Source: Agelas oroides
Taxonomy: Eukaryota; Porifera; Demospongiae; Agelasida; Agelasidae
Assembly: GCA_949130485.1 (NCBI GenBank)
Contig: OX422183.1
Span: forward strand, 11,878,543-11,942,542
DNA length: 64,000 nt
Direction: 5' to 3'
The notes under the pieces: generated by a model
The model's input: only the letters and a program-made list of their open reading frames with translations
What the model was told of the DNA's origin: nothing
Database searches by the model: none
Shown: piece after piece, positions 36,301 to 48,876 of the stretch
Numbering within the stretch: the first letter of the stretch is position 1
Layout: each line of letters starts with the position of its first letter
Translations under genes and position numbers: made by a program

Positions 36301-37866
36301 CATCTGGCTAGCTATATAATATGTGTTACCATCAATGGTATAATAAACAGAGGGCTATAATATAGCTTCATAGCCACCCAGGTTCATTTACTCTCCTTTT
36401 CTTACAAACTATCTATTACAGAAAATTATGTGAGTGGTTAGCCAAACATCATATTCATAGCACAGCTATAGTACAATATTTATTGTGTATTATAGCTATA
36501 GGTAAAATAGCTAGCTATCGATCCATCTGTGTAAACTTTTAGCCATAGCTGCACATACAAATTTGAACAAGTTTGGATCACTTGTACAAATGTATTAGAG
36601 AGGTTATCTGTTACTACTTCCTTACTCTCAGATCAAGTTGCAGTTGCAGAGGAGAGCCTCAATCCCGGAATCATCGCAGGAATTGTAGTCGCCTGCGTCA
36701 TAATTGTAGTGTGCATCACTACAGTAATATGTTTGATCTGTAGATATTATAGATGGTCCTTAGCAAAATCAAGGCTTTCGTCACTTCCCACTCTTCCTTG
36801 TAAGTCAGAATAGAGGGAGCAGCATGAATACATTGAAATATATGCCTATGTTATCTGGTGGGAGGGGTGGAGCTAATCCTTCTGTATTTCAGTTCGTGGT
36901 TTCAGCTAGCCATCACAAATGCAGTTGAAATTTTATGTCAATTAATTCTTGAACCTTGCATGGTCCTTCATCACTTCAGCTCATCAGCTCAGTCGAGACA
37001 TTCCTGAGAGGCTAACATCATCATACATTGCTGCCCATGAAGACAATACTAAACCACAGGTATTCATTAGAATGATATATGTTTTTATTATCATAGGTGC
37101 ATGATATCAACACCCAAGGAAACCATGGTCATAATGTAACAGATTTGATATAAAGCTTTTAAACTCAGTGTTTAAGATAGTCAACAGCCACCCAACATGC
37201 TGTCTACAGTAGCTGTTACAACTATTTATAGAAGCTGCAAGTGTAGCTAATACTCTCATGTAATTTTCAGCTTCACTATTATTGTGTTTTAGGGCACTGT
37301 TAGACATAGCTAACAATCACACAGTGGAGTCTATATATATAGCCTCGTTCCCAGGCCCTGCGCGTTCGTCGCTTGCAGTACGAAATTCGTGCAGAGGGCC
37401 ACATATATATATATAGCTAGCCTGAGCATAAAGTTATGTTGAACTGACGTATCAGTGTAGCACTATGCGAGCTTCGTCGTAAGGACTAAGGGGCATACCC
37501 CCCTCCCAAAGTACAATTGATGGACAATAGGAGAGAACTGTTACACAGAGACAACAATAACAAGGACAGAGCCTCTGATCTCTCACCATGTATTATTTTA
37601 GCTACCTAAGTATTCTGACAATGGGATGTTTATAACCATGCAATGTACAATTTTGAATGTACCAACTACAGCCAGGTGGTAGTGGTATAGCCCCTCGAGT
37701 CCAGTCAGACAGCGGTCCAGGCAGTCCAAGTGCTGAAGATGATCAGACAAGGCATCATCATAGAATGGTACCAGAAGTTGATCAGCTCCAGTATGAACAT
37801 TCTCCATATGCTGAAAGGAGGAAACTTAGATTACCACCCAAGGAAGGACATGAAACCATGATCTAA
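33320..37866 (+). CDS. Ig-Ig-FN3 type I receptor with tyrosine-bearing tail
   Basis: Complete gene, seven exons: 33320-33389 (signal peptide, MQWLFLAIATHS), 34264-34572 (Ig V-like, DAFFPCTY and YQCCF), 35044-35337 or -35355 (Ig, FQCTA and EVECCTY), 35961-36236 (FN3, with LEAETEHNFTVFAFN), 36632-36799 (transmembrane, GIIAGIVVACVIIVVCITTV), 36980-37059 and 37672-37866 (tail, TAA stop). It gives 463 or 469 residues depending on the donor of exon 3. Extracellular junctions are phase 1; the tail junction is phase 0. The tail includes SSYIAAHED and LQYEHSPYAERR, possible phosphotyrosine sites. The first domain is paralogous to the minus-strand receptor at 18645-21275, showing local duplication with inversion. 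Intron 1 holds a 21-bp minisatellite. AATAAA at 38075 may be the poly-A signal. An adhesion or self/non-self role is inferred from architecture and clustering only. Confidence 0.85.
33596..34036. repeat. 21-bp minisatellite, about 21 units in two variant blocks
   Basis: The first ~11 units read GACAGCATAATGACAGTACTG and the rest read GACGGCCTAAGAAAAGTACTG. A few hybrid units (GCATAAGGAC) lie at the junction. A 21-bp period leaves both strands open, but it lies in intron 1 of the receptor at 33320. Confidence 0.95.
37338..37402. repeat. Solo left end of TAGCCTCGTT MITE
   Basis: TAGCCTCGTTCCCAGGCCCT and the next ~45 bp match the left arm of the element at 53918-54482 almost exactly. The right half is missing. 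In the last intron of the receptor at 33320. Confidence 0.7.
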
Positions 37867-38749
37867 ATCTGAATAGTGGTAGCTAGACTTATATACTTAC
37901 CATGAATTTGTGTGTGTAAAATATGGAAAATTTTTGCAACATGCTGAGTCACTTGTATGTTCAGCTAGCTATATAATAGCTAGCTCTCAATCGAAAATTG
38001 CCATCCAGTTTTGAAGGATTTTTTTATTGTTGTTATGTTGCTGTTGAGATCTCTTTTAAAAAGCATTTTTTGACAATAAAACTCTCTGAAGTTTGTAGAA
38101 ATGCACAGTAGCTATAGCTGATAGTGCAGAGCTAACTACATCTTTGTAAAATTATGCAAAATTGGCACGAAGCAAAAAGAACACAACAATTGGAGCAAAA
38201 ACCATACCATTTTCTAATAGCCTATACATGATTGCAACTAGCTATCAGTACACAAATAACTTGGTCATGTAATCGCTTCCATCCCTATAGCTAGTTGTAT
38301 GTTCCGGCCTGATTGCCACTAGCAGGAACAGTCAGAGGTATCAATGTAACTGAGTCCTGCCATGTTTGTAGGCAGCCTCATACCCAGGCTAGTTTGGAGG
38401 CTGCTCTGAGGTCTGCAGTGAAATGGTAGCTAACAGCCGTGGCTCACATCAGTGGGGTGCATGTATGATACTGTGTATCTGTAGCATAATGATGCAAATG
38501 CTATGGGCATACTGGCATGTCTGTAATCTGGATTACTGGACTCTAATTTCAATGCAAATAATCTCTAATTAGCTAGAGATTTACCTGTGGAGTTTACGGT
38601 AGTGCACCATGCATTACAACGGAACCTGCTTGTTGTAGTGGCACACCATTAACATTGTGTTTGGTAGCAGAGCCTTAGCTCAAGTTAGCACATAATTGAT
38701 GCTTTTATGAAGTGTGCTTGACTATGGTGCCTATACACATGCACCAGCA

Positions 38750-39041
38750 AGGGGTAGTCACTTGTATGTCGCCTGTAGAAGCGTTTGCGACCGCGATCAA
38801 ATTTTTTGATCGGCAAAAAGTGTGCTTGATCGCTTGATCGTCCCCTTCAGAGGCTCTTGATCGCTTGATTTTCAAGGGTCAAAGGTCAAATTGCAGCCGC
38901 GCGTTCTTGATTGTTGATTTTTAGCAGTTCGGAGCTCTCCTTGATCCCTTGATCGGCTCCCCAAAAGGGCTTTGATCGCTTGATTCGGTTTTGATCCCGG
39001 TCGCAAACGCTTCTACACGGGACATATAAGTGACTACCCCT
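38750..39041. mobile_element. MITE with AGGGGTAGTCACTT termini
   Basis: Near-perfect inverted ends of about 48 bp: AGGGGTAGTCACTTGTATGT at the left, GACATATAAGTGACTACCCCT at the right. They include AGAAGCGTTTGCGACC. The interior is packed with CTTGATCGCTTGAT. It shares family features with 28043-28521. Confidence 0.85.
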
Positions 39042-39266
39042 TGACCAGTAAGCATGAGATCAATCGGCCGGTAGTCATCAATAGCTAGCTTGTCAACACA
39101 CATGCCAACAGACAAAGTGAGTTTACTTAGAATTTATCAGCACTAGAACTTTGAGCAAAAACAATACTCGGTTGTCATGGGATGGATCCGCTGTCGTCTA
39201 TCATTTGCAATCCTCCGCTCTGCCATCTTGTGTATTTGTGGAAGCAGATCTTCTCACCACCGTCCA

Positions 39267-39341
39267 TAGCCTCGTTCTGGCCAGGCGCTCGGAAAATCAG
39301 AGGGCTCCTTCCGATTTTTCGAGCGCCTGGGAACGAGGCTA
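39267..39341. mobile_element. Mutator-like mini-MITE, 75 bp
   Basis: TAGCCTCGTT ... CGAGGCTA foldback flanked by perfect 9-bp duplications CACCGTCCA (39258-39266 and 39342-39350). Confidence 0.85.
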
Positions 39342-40340
39342 CACCGTCCAAAGCATGAACTGAACATCACTCTAGCCACATCAGAGGGTCGTGTTCCCTC
39401 TGCTGTGTAGTGGACATTCCTGGGTTTTTTTTATACCTTCATTCCTCTTTTCTTTCTTTCCATTCTAAAGTCACATCCAACCCTTTACCCCATTATATCA
39501 CATTTTTATTGCCAGTACATTTGTCTAGCAAGATTATTCTCCTTCCTGAAAAAACAACAACTAGAACTTTGGTGCAGCAGTAACGTATCAGGTGGTTAAT
39601 CAATGTGTCAAAGGTGTCTAAGACCACAGAACAAGAGTAGTCTGGACCCCAGACCTTTCTCCGTAAGAGAAAAGGGTCTGGGGTCGGAGTGAATAATGTC
39701 CCCCCGTGAATAATGTCCGGGGGGACAATTTTGGGGGGGGGACACTGTACCGGCTCGGCATGCGTGTGAATTCCAATTAAAGCCCACCAATTTGAAACTG
39801 CATCTGATCTGGTGAGTTTCGTAGGACTAGTTCTCCGGTGAAAGAAATACACGGTCTTAGTTTATTGCAGATGCAAAATGATACGTAGTTTATATAAGGG
39901 GACAATTCAGACGTAGCATTTTATCTGAGATGTTACATTTTTAATATGATGTAACTATATTTGCCCATCCTAGGACCAACTTTAGTTTAGTTCACAGAGA
40001 ATTGCAGAAGTTTGTAAGAGAATACAAGTCCTGTAGGGTGTCAATACTAGTCTTGCAAGCCAAACCCAACCTGCCAACCCTCGGATTCAGTATCACACGC
40101 CTGGGGTTGGTTGGGTCTGGCTTGCACGGCTATGTCAATACATGTGCTACTTGAGCAGACACTGAAAATCATCCAAGGGGAGAAGTGGTGGGTATGCTGG
40201 AAAGGCCCATCTATGCATCAAGTGAACAAATATACATTGTTTAATAATGTTATCTACTTACAGTATGTCCACCATACAGTGTATGCTGGAAACACTGTAC
40301 TTTAGACTTGGCAGCTGACCAGTGGAACTCCCAACAAAGC

Positions 40341-43300
40341 ATGCACAACACCTGCAACTTTGGAGGGTTTTTCCTCCCATTTCTCTACCTCCTGTTCCTG
40401 CATGTGACCCTGTCCACCTTGACTGCAACACAAAACATACCAGCTGTTAGTGTCGACAACGACCGTAAGGTCCTGGGTGAGAAGAAACTAAAGGAGATCC
40501 AACAGAAGGCAGGTGACAGCGCCTGCTGGAAAGAAGCCGTCTCGCAGCTCAACTCCACATGCAGACTCCTCTCTGATATTGAACAAAGTCGACTCGCAGT
40601 CGCATTTGCCAACTGCCACTTGGGGAAATCTGCCCGCCAGACCTACCCTTGCACTGACTCCATGAGCATTGAGGAATGTACAAAGGATATGGACCCTGTT
40701 GGGTTCCAGACGTACACCGAGTTCTTCACCCACACCGGTCACATTTGCTACTTTCTACAGAGTGAACTCTGGCAGGAACGCACTGAGAATGTCATCACAC
40801 GACTCTCGGACACTTCCGATGAAGCCGTTGCAAAACTAGAGGAGGCTTTAGAATATCACAAAGCGATGGATAAGAAGCAGACTGAAGCTTTGAGCAACCA
40901 AGACGCCATTCTTGACCAAGAACGGAAGATTGCTTCCTCCTTGGGTGAGACTCGAAAGAGCATGGATCAAGCATTTGGTGACATGGCGGATATGGCGGAG
41001 AAACAAAAAGTACTTCTGAGTGAAATGTTTGGAAGTCTTCAGAGCTCAGTTGAAGCTATCCGCACCCTCATGTCGCTCTTGTTAGTAGAGTTTATTGGCT
41101 ACGAGACGTTTGCGACCTTTGTCATCTCCTGGCTCGTCATCCTGTTTCTGCCGCAGTTTGGGTTCAGTCGGTTGAAGCTTCATCTGGTGCTGTTTGCTGA
41201 TCTATTTCTTGAGATTGTTATTCGACAATTGTACGGATATTTTGTGTTCAGAGGAGCAGCGAAATCACCCCCTGACAGTTTGGTGAGTTCTGCTGTGTAC
41301 TACGTGTGCATGTGTGTACTAGTAGCATTTGTGCACAGTAGATCTAGCCTCTTTCCCAGGCCTCCCTCGTCTTGTGTTCACAATACTACACACAAGCAGA
41401 AGAGCGGCAAAAAGTGGTAAATGACTCATCACGTGAGTAGACATGAGGGGAGAGACCTATATTCAAAGATGTACACACTAAGTTTGAGTGTGAGTTTTTT
41501 CCAGTCAATGTAGGTAGTTTTGACCATGTGAACATCAGTGGAGCACTCAAATATGAGGATGTAACATGTGTATGTGTTATTTGTGGTTAGACCCCTCCTA
41601 CCTCCACCTGATGTCATTCATAATAGACCAGTCCTTCCCTGTTTTTCACTGCTCTTCTGCTTCAGGGTATTATTGTGAACACAACAACAGGATAGTAAAA
41701 CAAGGGAGGCCAAAGAACAAGGCTACAGTAGCCGCTGAATGTTTCCATATGGCCATAGCAAGTGGTCAGGTTTTAGCCCGACCACTTTTTGCAGACTAAA
41801 CGGCATGTGCGCACTTTGAATACACATAAAGTCGTATGTATAAGAACTAGTAAGCCGAGCTGTCTCACAAATTGGCTGCCGATCATTGTGCTGACAAAAA
41901 GGTAACGTTACATTAGGATTTTCAGGTTTACTCAATGGCCATTCCTTACTTCGACAAAGTCCGTGCTGCCTGTGGTAGGTGCTCGCAGCTAAGTTCATAC
42001 ACGGAATCTGAAATCACTAGCCTCGTTCCCCAGCCCCCCATCCAGCTTCCATCGTTTGCCAACTCTACAGCCATCCCCTGACAGGTTGGTGAGTGTTGTA
42101 TGTTGTGCACCTTGTACAAATAGAGTAAACATACAAAGATTCTCCCTTGTCTTTCCGAACTGCACCCAGTGCACAAGTCCACTATATTCCTAAGTTAGTA
42201 AACCCCCATGCACTCTTGTGCTAGCCTCGTTCCCAGGCCTTCCCACCACCCAGTTTTCCATCGCTTGTAGTATAACTGGACGGTGGGAAGGCCTGGGAAC
42301 GAGGCTACTCTTGTGCTAAGTTGCATGTAGCAAACCCTCTTTTACATGTATCTGGTGACCCTATTGCTGTGAATTTCTCAAGCATAATGAACTGGTAGTG
42401 AGAACACATGTACATGTACATGAACAGGAAGTTCAACACCAACAAATACAGGTACAAGTGTAGTCATGTTGTTTGTTGCTTAGAAACCAAAAATTAAATA
42501 ACAGCTAGTGCATATACACTGTACTCCCATGTGTCTCAGCCTGTTGGTATGACAGTGGTTACCATAGATACACCGTGTTTACATAGCAGAAAGATGGGTT
42601 ATTTTTGCAGAGGTGCTCTTGCCCAAGACAATGTTGCTAGGCAACAAGACAGCCCTGTTCCTAGTGTGTGTTTGTTTACACAGCATTGTGTTTCTAGGCT
42701 ATCTACTTTCAATGTACATTGTAGCATGTGACTGATAGATTGTTCACTTATGATGTGACTGCATGTATCGTGTATCTTTTGCAAGCTAAGCCTGCACACT
42801 ACAAAGTTCTGGGCTGCCATGATACATCAATGTATTTACATGTGTTTTACATCACATAAGTGAGTAATGTAGTCACAATTTTATGTAACATATTTACTGT
42901 AGTCTCGTAAAAGAGCGCCCATGGGCGGAACACCATACAAATTCGCCAAAGAGGGGGTGGGTGCTCTTTTAAATGTTTCCAAATTTTAGCACCCATGTTT
43001 ACAGCGACTCAATGCCCTTGAAGCAAATAATTGGACAAACAGTCGCATACAGTGGAGCTGCCAGCGGCTTCAAGTTCTGACAGCACACAACACTCTGAAC
43101 GCACCATGAGCATGGTTTAGCTCGCGGAGCGCGCTGCATTGGCTACGTTTGTCTATGCAAAGCAACCTTGTAGTAACCTTTGGTACGAAGTTTCTTACCT
43201 CAGATATTGCATAGCACTTGAGGCTGTGCTCCTCAAACTCCATGGTTACACCTCATTAGCCATACAAAGCTCGCTCCAGATGGGCGCTCATTCGAGTTAA

Positions 43301-46300
43301 CTTTGACCCTATACACGAAATTGGGCCAAAAGTAGGGGGTGGGCACTCTTTCGTGAGACTATGTACAGCACATGTATTTGTCACCACATAAGTACGTAAG
43401 TACATGTAGTCACAATTGATATGACATAATCTGTGTTGAACTATTGATACATGTATGTTAACACAATGTATGTGTACATGATAAATTATGTAGCTGGGAC
43501 TTGTTGATGCTCAGCACTCTGTCTCTGAAATTTATGCAGGATACATGCGCCATCACTCTAGCTAAAACAGTAACATGTTGGTAGCTTCCTAGCCTCGTCC
43601 CCAGGCCCGTTCGAAAAATCGGAGAAGAGGGCCTGGTATCCACTGTTTGCGCATGCGCTTAATTTCCCAACATTCCGGGAATTCCGGATAATACCGTGTT
43701 ACCTCCGCGTGCCGTGACGTCAGGTACGTGTATTTTGCCGTATATTTAATCGTACACTGCTGACAATGGCTATTTCTGTGCAAGGCCTTGATTCTGCCGT
43801 GTTGTATGCCTTCCTGCGACTTCGAGGCGAAGCGACGCCGCTAAAACACGACAAGAAAGCATCTATGAAGCATTTATGCTTGTATCTTATGGGTTTTGGC
43901 AAGTTATAATTCGTGTTTAATACGAAGTTATAGCTTACATTTGTAGTGTGAAGATGGTACTGCGTCGACAGCGCAGTTCAAGCGATAAGCGCTGGGGTCA
44001 GAAGGCCTGGGCAAAGGGCTAGGAGAGCAGCGCTCGCCTCTTTGGCGTTATATTATAAAAGCTCATATGCCATATATGAACGTCATAGTTCATAACCACA
44101 TGATGTTGGCCGTCATTTGACACATCCTTGCACAATTTCACGTGAGCTGTACGCACTAATTAAGCGCATGCGCGAACAGTGGATACCAGGCCCTCTTCTC
44201 CGATTTTTCGAACGGGCCTGGGGACGAGGCTAGTAGCTTCCTAGCTACATGTACATGTACAGAGGAATTGTTCCAAGGTAGAAGATATCATATTGGCAAC
44301 ACACTACATGTTCATTGTTTTGAGTGCTTCTGGGTGCATAGACTTTGACCTTTTTGCTTATTACCGTATATAGCGGGAAATTTTCGCTGGTCCAAATTTT
44401 CGCAAAAATCCCGTTTCCCCTCCAGAAGAAATTTTTGCGGTTTTAATTTTCACGTTTAGCGCGAGGTATTGACTGCGCCCCTTTATCGTCGGCGGGATAC
44501 AGAGGATGAAAGATCTCCCGTGGGAGAGGGTAGGAAGTCGTCTGCTGGTGTGAAATAGCGATACAGTGCCATCGTCAGACGTCAGATTGAGCGAGCCTAG
44601 CGCACAAAATGCATGTACGAAAATTTCCACAAGTTCAAATGTTCACGCAATACAAAAGTTCACGTGTTCAAATTTTCGCGGTTCATATTTCGCATTTTGG
44701 TCGTGGGTCGCAAAAATCGCGAAAATTTGGACCTCGCGAAAATTTCCCACTATACGGTACCTACAATTGGGAGTACTTTATTTTTGCAGGCTAAAAATCT
44801 TGATCTCAGTTGCAAATTATTCTACAGTCGAAAAATGACTACAAACAGTTTTTTTTTGGTGTACATGTATCTCAAGGGCTTTTAACATTGTATAATCAGA
44901 CTGTTGAGCATAACATACATGTGCAGTAGCTTTCCAGAACATGGCAGCATTCCGAACATTTTCCATGCTGTACATTAGTAAGAAGAGAACACAGTGCATG
45001 TTAGTTATTTTAAGGTATTCAAGGGCTTTCAACATTGTATACTCACGTTAGCACACGCTTGATCTTAACATCGTTCCCAGGCCCCACCCAGCTTTCCGGA
45101 ACAAGGCTAACGTGGCAGCATTCCAAATATTTTCCATGCTGTACGTTAGTATGAAGGGCTAAGCAGATGCTAATACTAAAAATGGCGGCACATACTGAGT
45201 GGCTGCCTGCAGTATCGTAGCAGATGCTAATACTAAAATGTCCATTTGTATATAAATCCAGTAGTGATGGTGTGAGTGAGGTGGATGAGCATCCACCTTA
45301 GGGAGTCATATTACATACAATTCCATTATTCACTATTCCGCGTTCTACCGACTCCCGGAATAGAATGGTCTCCCCTGTCTTTTATTGTATGGAGTTTTAA
45401 TCAGGACTTTGATACATGTAGTGTCCATTACAGAGCAAGTGTTTGCAACTCAGGTGTGTTGAATTCCACGTTGTGTTTTTCTTCCTCCAGCAAGGTCTCC
45501 ATACATGGCTATGGTGGTGCCGCTATGCCAGTATGCTGGCTGCCGGCCTGGTGTACGTGTGGGAGTGGCTCAACCATTGTGACTGGGCTAAACGAAACAG
45601 TCAGGTCCTCAGTGAGATACAGTCCCAGAATGAGCTCATCATGGGCGCTCTCGGCCTCCCTTCTGTCCAGCAGCGAAGGGCATCTGGGCCCTCTCTTCGC
45701 CGGCATTGTCATCCTCCTCCTACTCCCAGTTCCCCACGTCATAGCTGGCCACGTGCCACTGGTGAAGTAACACCATCCTTGGTTCAACATGAGGTGAGAG
45801 TTAGTTGTGTATGACTTGGAGAGTAAAGTTGACCAGTTGCTAGTTTGGACCAAGTGACTTGATTATGTACTACCTGGATAAACTACACATACACGTGTAC
45901 ATATGTACCTGACCGCTCTCTCCCCTGCATGTACCTCCTTCTCCCTTCTTCTCCCTCCCCCCCTCCTTTCTTTCTCTCCCTTTTCCTTCCCTTTCCTCCT
46001 GCCTCTCTCCCTTCTCTTCTTCCTCCCTCCCTTTCCTCCTCCCGCCCTCCCTTTCTTCCTCCCCCCCTCCCTTTCCTCCTCCCTCCCTCCCTTTCCTCCC
46101 TCCCCTCCCCTCCCCTCCCCTCCCCTCCCCTCCCCTCCCCTCCCCTCCCCTCCCCTCCCCTCCCCTCCCCTCCCCTCCCCTCCCCTCCCCCCCTCCCCTC
46201 CCTCCCCTCCTTCCCTCCCCCTCAGATACCACCAGATGCACAACCCACTCTCCACGCTCCACTGGGGTTCAATCAGACAGACAGCCCCCTCATGGCTGGG

Positions 46301-48786
46301 AGGGTAGTGGTGGATGGAGGAGTGATAGGGTCCATGAGGCACCAACATGCACAGCCTACAGGACTTGGACGGACAGACTCCTCCTACTTCTTTGATCCTA
46401 TTGCTGGTGAGGTTTTCACAGTCATGTTATACTTACAGTGGAATCCCGCGGACACCCCTCAACAGCGGACACCCATGATATAACGGACAATTCCGAAAGT
46501 CCCGACTGTCCTTCCGTTCACTTCAATACTTAAGCAACCCCTGAATAGCGGACACCCCGCTACTCCGTATAACGGACAGTTTTTGCGGTCCGAATTGTAC
46601 GCAAACAATACTCAACGACCCCGATTTAGCAGACACTCCTCGACCTTTTCAGCAACATTTTCCACCATCGCTGCTGTAGTTAACAACTCGACATTAGATT
46701 AGTGCTGTTACTCGTAGTACTAGCCTCTGCTTAGCCTTCCCTGCCAGCGTACAGCAAGGGAAAGCTTTGAAAATGCAGCCACGATGTGCTCAACAGCCCG
46801 ATTACGCATACCACGCCTACCGGAAATATACCAGAAGCCCCTGAGTTAGGGACACCTCGCTATAAGGGACAATGATGGTTCCCAATGGTGTCCATTATAG
46901 AGGGGTTCCACTGTAGTCTGAGTTTGTCTGCTGAGGGATGAGAGGGGCAGGAAAAGGGGAAGATAGGAAGTAGTCTCGATAGATAGGAAGGGGGTTGTTC
47001 ATTCATTGTCCCTGCCAGTTTTGTCGCTAATTTAACACGGTCATGTTGTACTTAGCCTTCACTTTGTCCAAGAGTGCATCAAAACGTGCATCAAGATATC
47101 AGTAGCCACATGCAACATGTAGTCTTACCCCTTTTCAGTATAATTGCAAAATGTACGTTGATGTGAGCTACATGTACCTGTCTGCATATGACATGGTATT
47201 ACTAGCCTTGTACCCAGGCTCCTCCCCATGCAGAAAAGCGGGAGGTACGAGGCTAGGTATTATATCATATCAGCAATTTTAGTTGTCATATTTACATGTA
47301 TCTTTATGTGTAGACAACTACAGTGTACATGTACAATATTGTACATGTACACTGTAGTTGTCTTTGCTGGTGCATGTATACCGTATTTGACGGCACCCTC
47401 GAATAGACGCCGCCCTTGAATAGTCGCTGCCCTCAAATAGTAGCCGCACAATCGAAAGCTCTGAACAAAATAAAGGCCGCCGTTGAATAGTACCCGTGGC
47501 TAGTATACACGGCACGCGCACACATGTGCGAATAATTTCTGACAACGGTCACCATGCTAGCGTTAGGGCTATTCGTCTTGTACGAGTCGTTTCCACTGCT
47601 GACAGCAGGACTGAGAGGTTGCGCGTACTACTGACAACATCTAGCAAACGTCACTGTCTCACTTGTATGTACCTTATCAAGCCATCATTAGTGTCTGCGG
47701 GCTTTCCAAAGAAATAAATGCCTCCCTCGAATACTAGCCGCACAAATAGGAATAGCGAAAAAAATAGTAGCTGTGGCGTCTGATCGAATAAATACGGTAC
47801 ATGCACATGACAGCTGATGAGGCCTGGTATTGGTTGAAATGAATCCTCTCCAGGCCAGGTTTGCATTGTTAGGGGGTGTGGTTAGGGTTAGAGTTGAGAT
47901 TAGAGAACAGAAAAAAGATCAAAAGGAGATCAAAGGCACTACTAAACCTTTGATGGCAATCCTGGACATCTCTCACACAGTGGGTGACTTTACATAACAT
48001 CTAGGCCTATTTTTGGGGGGGAAATGTTGATTGTTCATGTACTCGACGTGCCATGAGCCACATGGTTAGCAGTGATTTTATGAGCTCCTTTGCTACCTTT
48101 CCTCAGGTCTGCAGCCCCCTGTTGGACACCCTCTCTCTCCCTACACAGACCCACACATTGTGAACTACAGTGAGTATGGCTACATCAAGTTTCATGTAGT
48201 CTTGCTTCCCCCCCCTCCTTTTTTGATCCCTGTATGACAGTAATGGGACGGGGAAAGTCCAGGCAATGAGGCTAAGTAGATTCATGTCAGATACATGATT
48301 AAGTGTCAATACAATAACAGATGAATGATGTTTCCCATCTTTGTACATTCCCCTCATCCCCCCCAACTTTTTCTCCCACCTTCCTCCCTCCCTTTTCCTT
48401 CCCCCTTCCTCTCTCTCTCTCTCTCTCTCCTCCCTCTCCTCTCCCCTCCCTTCCCCCCTCTTCTTCCATCTCCTCTCCTCTCCCCTCCCCTTCCCCCCTC
48501 CTCCTCCCTCTCCCCATCTCCCTCCCCCCACCCTTCTTTCCCTCCCTCCTTTCCCTCTCTTTCCTCCCTCCCTTCCTCCAGTTCGTAGTTTACAAAAAGT
48601 GCAGTCAAGCAGTTCCTCACTTATTGCTGAAGATTCTTCCTCAAGTGATTCTGATGACACCTACTTGCCCTCTGATGATCCCATGCTCAGGCAACCCATC
48701 AGAGTCAGGGACTCCCCCTCCAGCAGAAAATCATCGTTGTCACCTGTTAAGCCAAATAATGGTGTGTGTGTGTGTGTGTGTGTGTC

Positions 48787-48876
<90 letters not shown>

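Larger units (their letters stand above)
37867..40340. other. Intergenic region with MITEs
   Basis: Between the Ig receptor and the Brambleberry-like gene. Contains a possible poly-A signal at 38075, MITEs at 38750-39041 and 39267-39341, a hairpin at about 40052-40129 (CTTGCAAGCCAAACCCAACC and its partner) and GGGTCTGG-type repeat DNA around 39630-39750. No gene recognised. Confidence 0.5.
41283..45490 (+). other. First intron of the Brambleberry-like gene, MITE-rich
   Basis: Holds elements at 42222-42307, 42900-43361, 43590-44232 and 44362-44759, a solo TAGCCTCGTTCC end near 42019, and an imperfect duplication between about 44870-44990 and 45035-45165 (CCATGCTGTAC). At 45165-45240 GCAGATGCTAATACTAAAA occurs twice. 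Confidence 0.55.

Noticed and set aside
39493-39852. Minus-strand frame of 119 codons
   Set aside because: Its sequence is built from GGGTCTGG and GGGGGGAC repeat DNA. It has no domain.
45863-46483. Pro/Ser/Leu-rich or Gly/Glu-rich proteins of 130-184 codons
   Set aside because: Pure pyrimidine/purine composition removes stops on both strands. Only 46226-46406 in this stretch is coding, in the frame continuing the Brambleberry-like gene.
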